DNA of 7,615 nt from Planctomycetota bacterium. Lineage in GTDB: Bacteria; Planctomycetota; UBA1135; UBA2386. Positions 1-6,311 of this stretch are shown here, piece by piece. The notes below the pieces were generated by a model. That model had not been told where the DNA came from. It did no database searches and saw only the letters and a program-made list of their open reading frames with translations. Both the position numbers and the translations under genes were made by a program. Each line of letters begins with the position of its first letter. The stretch's first letter is position 1. The stretch is taken from assembly GCA_003235605.1 (NCBI GenBank), contig QJVU01000301.1, positions 1 through 7,615 of the forward strand, in the 5' to 3' direction.

Positions 1-1
1 T

Positions 2-685
2 TGGGTGCGCAAGATCGAGGCGGGGCTACGCCAGCGCTTCGGGGATGTGCGCACGGTGAACTGCGGCTTCCTCGGCACGCTGGTCGTGGACGAGTACTGG
101 TACGCCCTCAAACACCGCTTCCACCGCTTCCAGCCGGACATGGTGGTGGTCACCCTGTGCCTCAACGATCTCCTGATCACGAGTTCCGGCGTCGCCCACT
201 TCCGGCCCCCCTCCTCCTGCGAGCTGTGGAACCGACTGCAAGCCTGGCTGGGCAGGGGGCCTCATCGGCTGGACCCCGACGTGGACTACGTCGACCAGCT
301 GTTGAACCTGCCAGCGGACCACCCCCTGTACAAGGTGAACGGTCTCAGCCGGGACATGTTGTGGGCAGGTGGCACGCCGCAACGCGCGCTGCGCGAGATG
401 AAGGCCTGGTGTTCCGCGCGCGGGCTGCCGATGGTGGTCATCCTGTGGCCGTTCCTGCAGGGCCTCGAAGCAGACGAGCGTTACCCGTTCCAGAAGATGC
501 ACGACATGGTCGCGGCCTTCTGCATGGCGGAGAACATCCCGTTCCTCGACCTGCTGCCCGCCCTGAAGGGCCAGCACTCCGACGAACTGTGGGTGGCCCC
601 GAACGACCAGCACGCCAACCCCAGGGCCCAGGAGCTTGTGTGCGGCCCGATCACTCGCTTCTTGAGCGAACACTGCGGGTGGTGA
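2..685 (+). CDS. SGNH/GDSL-type hydrolase, C-terminal part (5' end outside window)
   Basis: The frame is open from base 2 to a TGA at 683-685, giving 227 visible residues; the N-terminus with the usual nucleophile-serine block (GDS-like) lies left of the window. The visible part fits the SGNH fold. A block-II-like NCGFLG lies near residues 20-25, a hydrophobic strand PDMVVVTLCLND near 48-59 carries the block-III asparagine (LND in place of GxND), and NDQHANPRAQ near the C-terminus looks like the block-V Asp-His pair followed by the common HxNxxG-like turn. Members are esterases, lipases or acyl-transfer enzymes acting on lipids or glycan O-acyl groups; the substrate cannot be told. No membrane segment is visible. 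The stop lies 12 bp from the convergent stop of the universal stress protein gene, with no obvious terminator between them. The gene looks unrelated to the regulatory cluster. Family confidence is moderate because the catalytic serine is not visible. Confidence 0.75.
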   Translation, partial: WVRKIEAGLRQRFGDVRTVNCGFLGTLVVDEYWYALKHRFHRFQPDMVVVTLCLNDLLITSSGVAHFRPPSSCELWNRLQAWLGRGPHRLDPDVDYVDQLLNLPADHPLYKVNGLSRDMLWAGGTPQRALREMKAWCSARGLPMVVILWPFLQGLEADERYPFQKMHDMVAAFCMAENIPFLDLLPALKGQHSDELWVAPNDQHANPRAQELVCGPITRFLSEHCGW

Positions 686-697
686 CCGGGTGGCAGG

Positions 698-1174
698 TCA
701 GCGGGGCTTCGCCACGTGGTGGGTCCTGTTCACGCGCGCCGATGGCGGCACCACCAGCACCGGCACCCGGGCGTTGGCGACAATGCGCTCTGCCACGGCA
801 CCCAGGGCGTACCGCCGTGCCCCGGAACCGCCGCCCCGAGAGCAGACCACGATCAGGTCGCAGTTGAGGCGCCAGGCGGCCCGGGGGATCTCCTCGCCGG
901 GCAGGTAGCGCAGCACGTGGAGGCGGTAACGGATGTCCGTGAGACCGTTCTGCCTGACCCGCTGGCGAAGGCGCCGCCGCGCGTGGCGGACCTCCAGCTC
1001 CAGGCTCTGTTCCACGAGCGCCAGGGACCCGATCGCCAGGGGCTCCCTCGGCGCGCCCAGCGCGGTGCAGACATGGACCTCCCCGTTCTGCCTGCGCGCC
1101 AGATCGGCCGCTGCGAGCAGTGCCGCATCGGCACACTCGGAGAGATCGGTGGCCACCAGGATCCGCTTGTACAT
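698..1174 (-). CDS. Universal stress protein (UspA family) with degenerate ATP motif
   Basis: This 158-residue protein has a single Usp domain. The N-terminus MYKRILVATDLS is the typical first strand with the conserved Asp (D10). The C-terminal half has the core CDLIVVCSRGG (105-115), then LGAVAERIVANARVPVLVVP (124-143), which is the family signature. I chose the ATG at 1174 because it puts the start right at the Usp fold; a GAGGG lies about 11 bases upstream. A TTG at 1231 would add 19 non-conserved residues and sits inside a hairpin. In ATP-binding members the motif is G-2x-G-9x-G-S/T. Here the matching positions are S112, G115, G125 and A126, so two of the key residues are changed and nucleotide binding is uncertain. 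The gene is the last of the minus-strand regulatory genes, 94 bp after the response regulator. Related proteins help cells survive energy or oxygen limitation; the exact role here is unknown. Confidence 0.9.
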   Translation of the reverse strand: MYKRILVATDLSECADAALLAAADLARRQNGEVHVCTALGAPREPLAIGSLALVEQSLELEVRHARRRLRQRVRQNGLTDIRYRLHVLRYLPGEEIPRAAWRLNCDLIVVCSRGGGSGARRYALGAVAERIVANARVPVLVVPPSARVNRTHHVAKPR

Positions 1175-1217
1175 TGTTCGGGCTGCCCTCAAGAATCCTA
1201 GGGCGCCCCTGCCCGGC

Positions 1218-1244
1218 GGGACTGCGGTCAAGCTCCGCAGTCCC
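1218..1244 (-). terminator. Perfect 10-bp hairpin between response regulator and usp
   Basis: GGGACTGCGG (1218-1227) and CCGCAGTCCC (1235-1244) are exact reverse complements around a 7-base loop. The hairpin lies between the stop of the response regulator gene (1269-1271) and the start of the stress protein gene (1174), both on the minus strand. Read on the minus strand there is no T-run after the stem (GCCGGGC follows); a CTTTTT run lies before it. So it is not a textbook intrinsic terminator. It could be a weak or Rho-assisted terminator, an RNA-stability or processing stem, or an attenuator-like element separating usp expression from the signalling genes. The structure is certain, the function is not. 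Confidence 0.5.
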
Positions 1245-1268
1245 TTGGGAAAAAGTGCGTAGCGGAGA

Positions 1269-1934
1269 CTATGCGTTCAACAGGCCTTCGCGGATGGCGA
1301 TGCGCGCGATCTCCGCGGCGGAATGCACGTCCAGCTTGCGCTGCAGGTTCTCCCGGTGCTTCTTGACCGTGCCAAGGGAGAGATGAAGGGTCTGGGCGAT
1401 CTGCTTGTTGTGCTTGCCGAGGGCGATGAGCTGGAACACCTCGCGCTCCCTTGGGGTCAGCCGGTCCAACTCGGAGCCGGGGGACGGGTCGCTCCGTTCA
1501 CCTCGCATCTTGTTGACCAGGGCGCCTGCAACCCGGGGCGAGAGGTAGGCCTCTCCCGAGCGGATCGAGTCAATGGCCAGGCGCAGCTCCTCGGGATCCG
1601 AGTCCTTGGAGATGTAGCCGTCGGCGCCCGCCTGGAGGGACTGCTGGACGAACTTGCCCCCCTCGTGGGTGGAGGCCATCAGCACCTTGGTATGGGGCGA
1701 GGCCCGCTTGATCGGCTCCACGGCATCGAGGCCGGAGAGGCCCGGCATGGTGATGTCCAGCAGCACGATGTCCGGCTTCAGCCGCTTGATTTCGTCAATC
1801 CCCGCTCGGGCATCCCGGTTGTCACCCACGACCCGGTATCCCTCGACCTTCTCGAGGAGCGCCCGGAACGCGGAGCGGATCATCGCCTGGTCGTCGATCA
1901 GGTATATCGAGATGGTCTCGTGAGCCTCAATCAT
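1269..1934 (-). CDS. NarL/FixJ-family response regulator (REC + LuxR HTH)
   Basis: This 221-residue regulator has the normal NarL-family length. Residues 7-125 are a receiver domain with the acidic pair D14/D15, the phospho-acceptor D60 in LLDITMPGLSG, the switch residue S88 and the conserved K110. After a short linker, residues 158-219 form a LuxR-type helix-turn-helix: LTPREREVFQLIALGKHNKQ is followed by the recognition helix around LSLGTVKKHREN and the dimer helix LDVHSAAEIARIA. All phosphorylation residues are present, so it should be a phosphorylation-controlled transcription factor. Its ATG overlaps the stop of the upstream hybrid kinase gene by 4 bp (ATGA at 1934-1931), which indicates translational coupling and makes that kinase the likely phosphodonor. 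The target promoters are unknown. NarL/FixJ-type regulators often control anaerobic respiration or microaerobic genes, which fits the neighbours. Confidence 0.95.
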   Translation of the reverse strand: MIEAHETISIYLIDDQAMIRSAFRALLEKVEGYRVVGDNRDARAGIDEIKRLKPDIVLLDITMPGLSGLDAVEPIKRASPHTKVLMASTHEGGKFVQQSLQAGADGYISKDSDPEELRLAIDSIRSGEAYLSPRVAGALVNKMRGERSDPSPGSELDRLTPREREVFQLIALGKHNKQIAQTLHLSLGTVKKHRENLQRKLDVHSAAEIARIAIREGLLNA

Positions 1935-3052
1935 GGCGTTGTGCCTCCGTGTGGTTGTATCTGTGTGTTTCCGTTCATGCCCGTGGCAAGCTCGATCCTG
2001 AAACAGGCACCCCCCATGTCTCCTTCCACGAGCTCCAGGGTCCCTCCGTGAGCTTCGATCACCTTGCGGCAGAACGTCAGCCCCAGGCCGGTTCCGTTGC
2101 TCTTGGTGGTGTGGAACAGCTTGAAGAGATCCCCCCGTCGTTCCGGAGGGATACCGGGACCGTTGTCCTGAACCTCGATCCGCACCCTGCGGGCGCTGCC
2201 CTTCTCACCGGACTTGCAGCGAAAGGAGAGGCGACATTGCCCCTGGTGCTCGGTGGCCTCGGCGGCGTTCTGGACCAGGTTGACCAGGACCTCCTCCATG
2301 AGCTGGCGGTCGACGACGATCTCGTCAGGCTCACCGTCCACCTGCAAGCGGGTGTGGAACTCCTCCTGGTGGGGGCCCTGGAACTGGGCGCACACCCTCT
2401 CCAGCAGCTCTCTTGGCGGGCAGGACTCCAGCACCGGCTGGATGGGCTTGGCGAAGGACAGCGTGCGTTGCATGAGGTTCTGCATCCGCTGCAGCCGGGA
2501 CACGAGCTCCTCCAGGATCTCGGCGTGTCCGACCTCCAGCTTGTCGGCCACCGCCCTCAGCGCCATGTTCAGATTGCTCAACGGTGTCTTGATCTCGTGG
2601 GCAAGGATCGCTGCGGACTCACCGATGGTCGCGAAGTTGCGCAGCAGCTCCATCTCGTTGCGCTTGGCGCGATCCCGCTCCCGCACCAGCTCGATGTGGC
2701 GTGTCGCGCGGCTGACGACCTCCAAGAGCTTGTCCTTGGTGAGGGGCTTGGATACGTAGTCGAAGGCCCCGGCGCGGACCGCTTCGCTGGCAGTGGTCAC
2801 GTCCGGCTGTCCGGTGATCAGCACCACCGGCTCCTGACATTCCCTGCCGGCGACCTCCTTGAGGACATCGATGCCGGAGCAACCCGGCATGAAGATGTCT
2901 GAGAGCAGGATGTCGAACTGTCCGGGGTGGAGGCGGTCCGACACTTGGCGAAAGTCGCTGGCGGCCGTGACCTCGTGGCCGGCGATTTCGAGGAAGCGCC
3001 TGACCGTCTTCAGGAGACGGGGCTCGTCGTCCAGCACGATGATCCTGGCCAT
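1931..3052 (-). CDS. Sensorless hybrid: N-terminal REC fused to histidine kinase
   Basis: The 373-residue product has a receiver domain first (about 3-118; D8/D9, phospho-acceptor D52 in SDIFMPG, T80, K102). Next comes a charged, probably coiled-coil helix (about 107-140) and a complete kinase core: H-box H152 in LAHEIKTPLSN, N-box N258/N262 in VNLVQNAAEA, G1 D296-NGPGI, the F-box LFKLFHTTK, and G2 GTGLGL (320-325). There is no PAS, GAF or membrane segment, so it does not look like a primary sensor. The receiver probably takes a phosphoryl group or signal from another kinase; the PAS kinase 58 bp upstream is the obvious candidate. The only possible start in this frame near the domain is the ATG at 3052, because a TGA lies three codons upstream. 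No Shine-Dalgarno sequence precedes it. The stop overlaps the response regulator start, so both are made together. The C-terminal tail (about 357-373) is not conserved-looking. Confidence 0.94.
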   Translation of the reverse strand: MARIIVLDDEPRLLKTVRRFLEIAGHEVTAASDFRQVSDRLHPGQFDILLSDIFMPGCSGIDVLKEVAGRECQEPVVLITGQPDVTTASEAVRAGAFDYVSKPLTKDKLLEVVSRATRHIELVRERDRAKRNEMELLRNFATIGESAAILAHEIKTPLSNLNMALRAVADKLEVGHAEILEELVSRLQRMQNLMQRTLSFAKPIQPVLESCPPRELLERVCAQFQGPHQEEFHTRLQVDGEPDEIVVDRQLMEEVLVNLVQNAAEATEHQGQCRLSFRCKSGEKGSARRVRIEVQDNGPGIPPERRGDLFKLFHTTKSNGTGLGLTFCRKVIEAHGGTLELVEGDMGGACFRIELATGMNGNTQIQPHGGTTP

Positions 3053-3110
3053 AGACTGTCAATGGGGAGCAGCCGGCAAAACCAGTCAATAGGGCGTTGT
3101 TCGTAGGGGT

Positions 3111-4577
3111 CTAGCCGGATGCCAGCGGAAGGCAGACCCGGACCTCAGTATAACGCCCGGGCACGCTATGCACTTTCATGTTGCCGCCGTGGCTCTTGAC
3201 GATGCCAAGGGATGTGGAGAGCCCCAGCCCGGTGCCGCCGGACTCCCGCTTGGTAGTGAAGAAGGGCTGGAACACCTTGTCGATGTGCTGTTCCGGAATG
3301 CCCGGCCCGTTGTCCCGCACGGCAAGGCAGACATGAGGGCCTTCATGGTGATCGGTCTGTGCGCTCACGGCGATCTGGATCGTCTTGCCGCCGGCAGCGT
3401 CGTGGTTGATCAGCGCGTCGCGGGCGTTCAACAGCAGGTTCAGCATCACCTGTTCCAACTGCTGGAACCTCCCCCGCACCGGGGGGATCGGCTCCGGCGC
3501 ATCGAGGAGGATGTGGATGCCGCCCTTCTCCATGCGGCGTTGGACCAGTGAGACCGTCTGCCTGGCCACCGCGGACAGATCCACGGGGTGGAAGTCCTCG
3601 TCCTTGTCGCGGGCGAAGTCGAGTAGGCCGCGCACGATTCCCGCGATGCGGTGGGCCTCGTGCAGGATGTCACCATGGAGCTCGGGGTCGGTATCGCCAT
3701 CCGCCAGCAGCTGTGCGCAGTTGATGATCGTGTTGACAGGGTTGTTGATCTCGTGGGCGACACCGGCGGCCAGCTCGCCGATCGCGGCAAGGCGCTCGGA
3801 TTGGGCCAGCTTCGCCATCATCTCCGCCTGCTCGGACACGTCCCGTACGACGCCGACGAAGCGCATGCGCCCGCCTTCCTGCACCTCGGAGATCGAGATC
3901 TCGGCGGGGAACTCCTGCCCGTTCTTGCGGCGGGCGACGACCCTGCGCACCTGGCCGATAGCCTTCTTGTTGCCGGTCTCGAGGTAGTTGCGGATATAGG
4001 CGGGGTGCTCGTCGCGGTAGGCGTCCCCCATCAGGACATTGACCCCGTGACCCAGGAGTTCCTCGGGTTCCCAGCCGAACACCCGCTCGATCGCCGGATT
4101 GCAGGCCAGCACCGTGCCCTCCACATCGCAAGCCACGATCGGGTCGACGACCGCTCTCACCAGGCTCTGGAACTGGGCCTCGCGTTGGCGGAGGTCCTGC
4201 CGGACCCGCCGCTGCTCGGTCACGTCGCGGCCCGCGGACAGGACCCCGGTGATGTTGCCCTCGGCATCCCGCAGCGTGGTGGCGAACCACTCGATGTCCC
4301 GCTCCGAGCCGTCCTTCGTCAGGATCGGGTTGACGTTGCCCACGATCCGCTCGCCACCCACGGCGTCGGCAAACACGTCACGAATGCGTGTCCGGTCACG
4401 AGGCGGCACGAAGCTCCCGAACCAGTCCCGCCCCCGCATCTCCTCCAGGGTGTAGCCGCAAACCTGCTCCATGTATCGGTTGAAGCGCACGATCCTGGCT
4501 TCCTTGTCGAGCACCAGGACGATGACCGGCAGGGTCTCCAGCAGCCTCTCGGCAAAGTTCTGCGCCTGTGTGTCCAT
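3111..4577 (-). CDS. Double-PAS histidine kinase with FixL-like second PAS
   Basis: The protein has 488 residues and no membrane segment, so it is probably a soluble cytosolic sensor kinase. PAS1 spans about 8-124 (ending GVLSAGRDVTEQ) and PAS2 about 132-250 (ending GVVRDVSEQ). The HisKA region has H275 in GVAHEINNPVNTI, and the ATPase domain has N380/N384 in LNLLLNARDA, D422-NGPGI, an F-box with FFTTK, and GGTGLGL (447-453). The HEINNP box places it in the NtrB/FixL-like kinase group. PAS2 resembles the FixL haem PAS: H191 in RDEHPAYI lines up with the haem-ligand His and R211 with the O2-contacting Arg of Bradyrhizobium FixL. I chose the ATG at 4577 because it starts just before PAS1; a GTG at 4688 would add 37 residues with no conservation. 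No clear Shine-Dalgarno is seen at either. It heads the minus-strand signalling genes and diverges from the CBS gene. Confidence 0.93.
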   Translation of the reverse strand: MDTQAQNFAERLLETLPVIVLVLDKEARIVRFNRYMEQVCGYTLEEMRGRDWFGSFVPPRDRTRIRDVFADAVGGERIVGNVNPILTKDGSERDIEWFATTLRDAEGNITGVLSAGRDVTEQRRVRQDLRQREAQFQSLVRAVVDPIVACDVEGTVLACNPAIERVFGWEPEELLGHGVNVLMGDAYRDEHPAYIRNYLETGNKKAIGQVRRVVARRKNGQEFPAEISISEVQEGGRMRFVGVVRDVSEQAEMMAKLAQSERLAAIGELAAGVAHEINNPVNTIINCAQLLADGDTDPELHGDILHEAHRIAGIVRGLLDFARDKDEDFHPVDLSAVARQTVSLVQRRMEKGGIHILLDAPEPIPPVRGRFQQLEQVMLNLLLNARDALINHDAAGGKTIQIAVSAQTDHHEGPHVCLAVRDNGPGIPEQHIDKVFQPFFTTKRESGGTGLGLSTSLGIVKSHGGNMKVHSVPGRYTEVRVCLPLASG

Positions 4578-4738
4578 TGGTGGCTGAAGATAGCGGAAGC
4601 TCTGCCTCGATCGACAGCCCCTGGCGCCGCTACGCACAACTCTGTAAACCACGGCAGGGCCAGGGCCTCCCAAAGGATCGTGAAACACCCGCTTGAGGCC
4701 GAGGTTTAACCCTGTGGACCATCAAGGAGAAGTTGACC
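4578..4738. promoter_or_regulatory. Divergent intergenic region between sensor kinase and CBS gene
   Basis: These 161 bp separate two divergently transcribed genes, so promoters for both directions are expected here. I could not find convincing -35/-10 pairs, a -24/-12 (sigma-54) site or an FNR-type TTGAT-N4-ATCAA box on either strand. The assignment rests on gene orientation only. Confidence 0.4.
4724..4729 (+). promoter_or_regulatory. Ribosome binding site of the CBS gene
   Basis: AAGGAG lies 9 bases before the ATG at 4739. It decides the start: the in-frame TTG at 4733 would be only 3 bases from this site, too close for efficient use. Confidence 0.8.
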
Positions 4739-5227
4739 ATGGCACACGCCAGGCCGAAGCCCGGCAGCCGCCGCAAGGCGCGGGACATCATGCGGACCGA
4801 GCTGCTGACCGTCAGCGTCAGCACGCCTCTCGACGAGGTCGAGCGGCTGCTCGGGGAGCACCGCATCGGGGGCGTGCCGGTGACCGATGAAGCCGGCCAC
4901 CTGGTCGGTGTCGTGTCGATGCGGGATCTGATCGAGCACTATGCCGAAGAGCCCGGCAGCCATGTGCATCTCGGTCCCGGCTTCTACCACGACGTGCGAG
5001 GGCGCCGTGACGAGGAAACCGCGACCTTCGGCGGCTCCGGCGGGGACGGTGCGACAGCGAGCGACATCATGACCGGGGAGGTCTACGCAGTGGACGCCGA
5101 CACAAGCCTGCGCGACGTTGCCAAGGAGATGCTCCGCCTCAGGGTCCATCGCATCCTGGTCAAGGAGAAGGGCCGGCACGTCGGCCTGATCAGCGCTTTC
5201 GACCTGCTCGCGGCCTTCGTGAACTGA
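4739..5227 (+). CDS. Twin CBS-domain protein
   Basis: The 162-residue protein consists of two CBS repeats and little else. The first covers about 14-68 (ARDIMRTELLTVSVSTPLDE, HRIGGVPVTDEAGHLVGVVSMRDL) and the second about 107-162 (ASDIMTGEVYAVDADTSL, HRILVKEKGRHVGLISAFDLL). The linker, 70-106, contains HLGPGFYHDV and a Gly-rich stretch (GGSGGDG), longer than in minimal CBS pairs. Paired CBS motifs form a Bateman module that binds adenine nucleotides such as AMP, ATP or NAD in many proteins and senses energy state. There is no attached enzyme or channel domain, so this is a stand-alone regulator or ligand-binding module with an unknown partner. The start at 4739 is supported by a well-placed ribosome binding site. 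It diverges from the sensor kinase gene and could be co-regulated with it. Confidence 0.92.
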   Translation: MAHARPKPGSRRKARDIMRTELLTVSVSTPLDEVERLLGEHRIGGVPVTDEAGHLVGVVSMRDLIEHYAEEPGSHVHLGPGFYHDVRGRRDEETATFGGSGGDGATASDIMTGEVYAVDADTSLRDVAKEMLRLRVHRILVKEKGRHVGLISAFDLLAAFVN

Positions 5228-5376
5228 GGTCCGCGGCCCGTGGGTACGGACTTTCGACGCTCTGGCTACGCCCGAGGGCTAGCTGACCCGGCTGATTCGG
5301 GCCCGTAGGATGCGCTGGGAGGTCGAGTCGCCTCCTCCCGTGTACAGGCTGGAGCCGAGAGACCAGAGAGACTGTC

Positions 5377-5526
5377 ATGAGTGCAGAGCAACCCGCAGCC
5401 GGCCCTGTCTCAGGGACAGTTCCCTCGTGCCTGGCAGCGAATGCCATCGGCTGCACGACCTTCATCGGCTCCATCGAGAACCCCCCTCACCGGTACCCGA
5501 ACGCGCCGGGAGGGGGCATGCCCTGA
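5377..5526 (+). CDS. Possible small protein, 49 residues, unknown
   Basis: An ATG at 5377 opens 49 codons ending in TGA (5524-5526). The product starts MSAEQPAAGPVSG and ends in a Pro/Gly-rich NPPHRYPNAPGGGMP. The central part (about 18-33) is mildly hydrophobic with two cysteines (C18, C26). By hand count about 75 percent of third positions are G or C, against about 63 to 65 percent at positions 1 and 2. That is a weak coding bias, stronger in the second half. A weak purine-rich GAGAG lies 6 bases upstream. I recognise no family. It may be a real short gene or chance. Confidence 0.3.
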   Translation: MSAEQPAAGPVSGTVPSCLAANAIGCTTFIGSIENPPHRYPNAPGGGMP

Positions 5527-5637
5527 CCTGTATGCATCCGGCTCGACCTTCCACTCTTTCTCTTTTCCCCGCCACCACTCGTTCTGCACCACTCGCTGCC
5601 GTGGCATTGCAGAATTGCCAGTTGCAGCGTTTCAAAA

Positions 5638-5641
5638 GGAG
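5638..5641 (+). promoter_or_regulatory. Ribosome binding site deciding the TorD-like start
   Basis: GGAG within AAAAGGAG lies 6 bases before the ATG at 5648. An earlier in-frame ATG at 5642 directly abuts it and cannot use it, so 5648 is the better start. Confidence 0.75.
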
Positions 5642-5647
5642 ATGAAA

Positions 5648-6307
5648 ATGACCCTGGCCTCGAAGTTGGATCCTGCCCTCCAGGCCTCGATGCAGGCGGA
5701 CGTGCTGCTGCTCCTCGCGTGGTTGTTCCGCCAGCCATCCGAAGAGACCGCCCAGCGACTCCAGTTCGCTGTGGACCTGCACGACGAGTTGCTGATCAGC
5801 GCCGCCTCCCGCAACAAGGTCGCCTGGTGCCGGCACCTGGGGAAGGCCGCCCGCCAGCTTCAGTCTCCGGGGGTCCGCCGGGTCCGGGACAGTCACGACC
5901 GCCTGTTCCTCGGACCCACGCACTGCCCGATCCACGAGACCGCCTACGTCGGGCGGGACGCGGACGAGGTCCTCGCGGATGTGGCCGGCTTCTACCAGTC
6001 CTTCGGCTTCGAGCCCAGGCTGGGTCTCGGCGAGAGAGCCGACCACCTGGCGAGCGAGCTCGAGTTCCTGGCCATGCTCCTGGTCAGAATGTCCGGGGCG
6101 TTGGGCCAGGGCAGATCCCACGGTGCCGAGGTCTGCGCCCGCGCCCTTCGTTCGTTCGGGGCAGACCATCCTGGCGAGTGGTGGCCGTCTTTCTGCGACC
6201 GGCTCGAGGAGACCGCGGACCTGCCGTATCATGACTCCGCGGCCCAGCTGCTGAGGCACGCGTGGGATCGGTTCTCCAGCCGCTACATGGTCACAGCGAC
6301 CCAATAG
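5648..6307 (+). CDS. TorD/DmsD-family molybdoenzyme chaperone
   Basis: This 219-residue, probably all-helical cytosolic protein has the marks of the TorD/DmsD/NarJ chaperone family. These are LFLGP (86-90), a CPIHETAY segment (93-100) like the family's CPPYET-type loop, DVAGFYQSFGF (111-121), and ERADHLASELEFLAML (129-144), the signature DHLxxELEF helix. Such proteins bind the twin-arginine signal or apo-form of a DMSO-reductase-family molybdenum enzyme and hold it until the cofactor is inserted. No molybdoenzyme gene is visible in this window, so the client is unknown. Clients in this family include DMSO/TMAO, selenate, chlorate or nitrate reductases and ethylbenzene-type dehydrogenases. Length is normal. 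In-frame starts further upstream (from 5381) would add about 90 residues of low-complexity, non-conserved sequence. The hemerythrin gene begins 4 bp after its stop, suggesting an operon. Confidence 0.87.
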   Translation: MTLASKLDPALQASMQADVLLLLAWLFRQPSEETAQRLQFAVDLHDELLISAASRNKVAWCRHLGKAARQLQSPGVRRVRDSHDRLFLGPTHCPIHETAYVGRDADEVLADVAGFYQSFGFEPRLGLGERADHLASELEFLAMLLVRMSGALGQGRSHGAEVCARALRSFGADHPGEWWPSFCDRLEETADLPYHDSAAQLLRHAWDRFSSRYMVTATQ

Positions 6308-6311
6308 TCCC

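Larger units (their letters stand above)
5228..5647. other. 420-bp region without a recognised gene
   Basis: Between the CBS stop and the TorD-like start I see no known protein, tRNA or other RNA gene. It holds one doubtful 49-codon ORF (5377-5526), a short inverted repeat GGAGG/CCTCC (5318-5322 and 5331-5335) without a T-run, a pyrimidine-rich stretch around 5545-5575, and two TTGCAG copies 15 bp apart (5607-5612, 5622-5627) just before the TorD ribosome binding site. The length suggests a promoter and leader for the chaperone-hemerythrin pair, but no convincing core promoter was found. Confidence 0.5.

Noticed and set aside
1949..2902. Long plus-strand open frame opposite the hybrid kinase
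   Set aside because: It mirrors the kinase gene in high-GC DNA. Its translation shows no known domain, while the minus strand has a complete REC-kinase.
3061..3089. Promoter with -35 TTGACT on the minus strand before the hybrid kinase
   Set aside because: The matching -10 position reads CCCATT, which is too poor to call.
4578..4688. Longer N-terminus for the PAS kinase from GTG at 4688
   Set aside because: The extra 37 residues are Arg/Gly-rich, lie outside any domain and lack a ribosome binding site. PAS1 begins right after the ATG at 4577.
5318..5335. GGAGG/CCTCC inverted repeat as terminator for the CBS gene
   Set aside because: The stem is only 5 bp with an 8-base loop and no T-run, about 90 bp past the stop.
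5602..5619. Sigma-54-like TGGCA...TTGC upstream of the TorD-like gene
   Set aside because: The GG and GC elements are 12 bases apart instead of 10, and the site is too close to the ribosome binding site. The alternative TTGCA at 5607 has no GG at the right distance.
5607..5635. Sigma-70-like TTGCAG - 17 bp - TTTCAA
   Set aside because: Transcription would start at or after the ribosome binding site at 5638-5641, leaving it out of the transcript.
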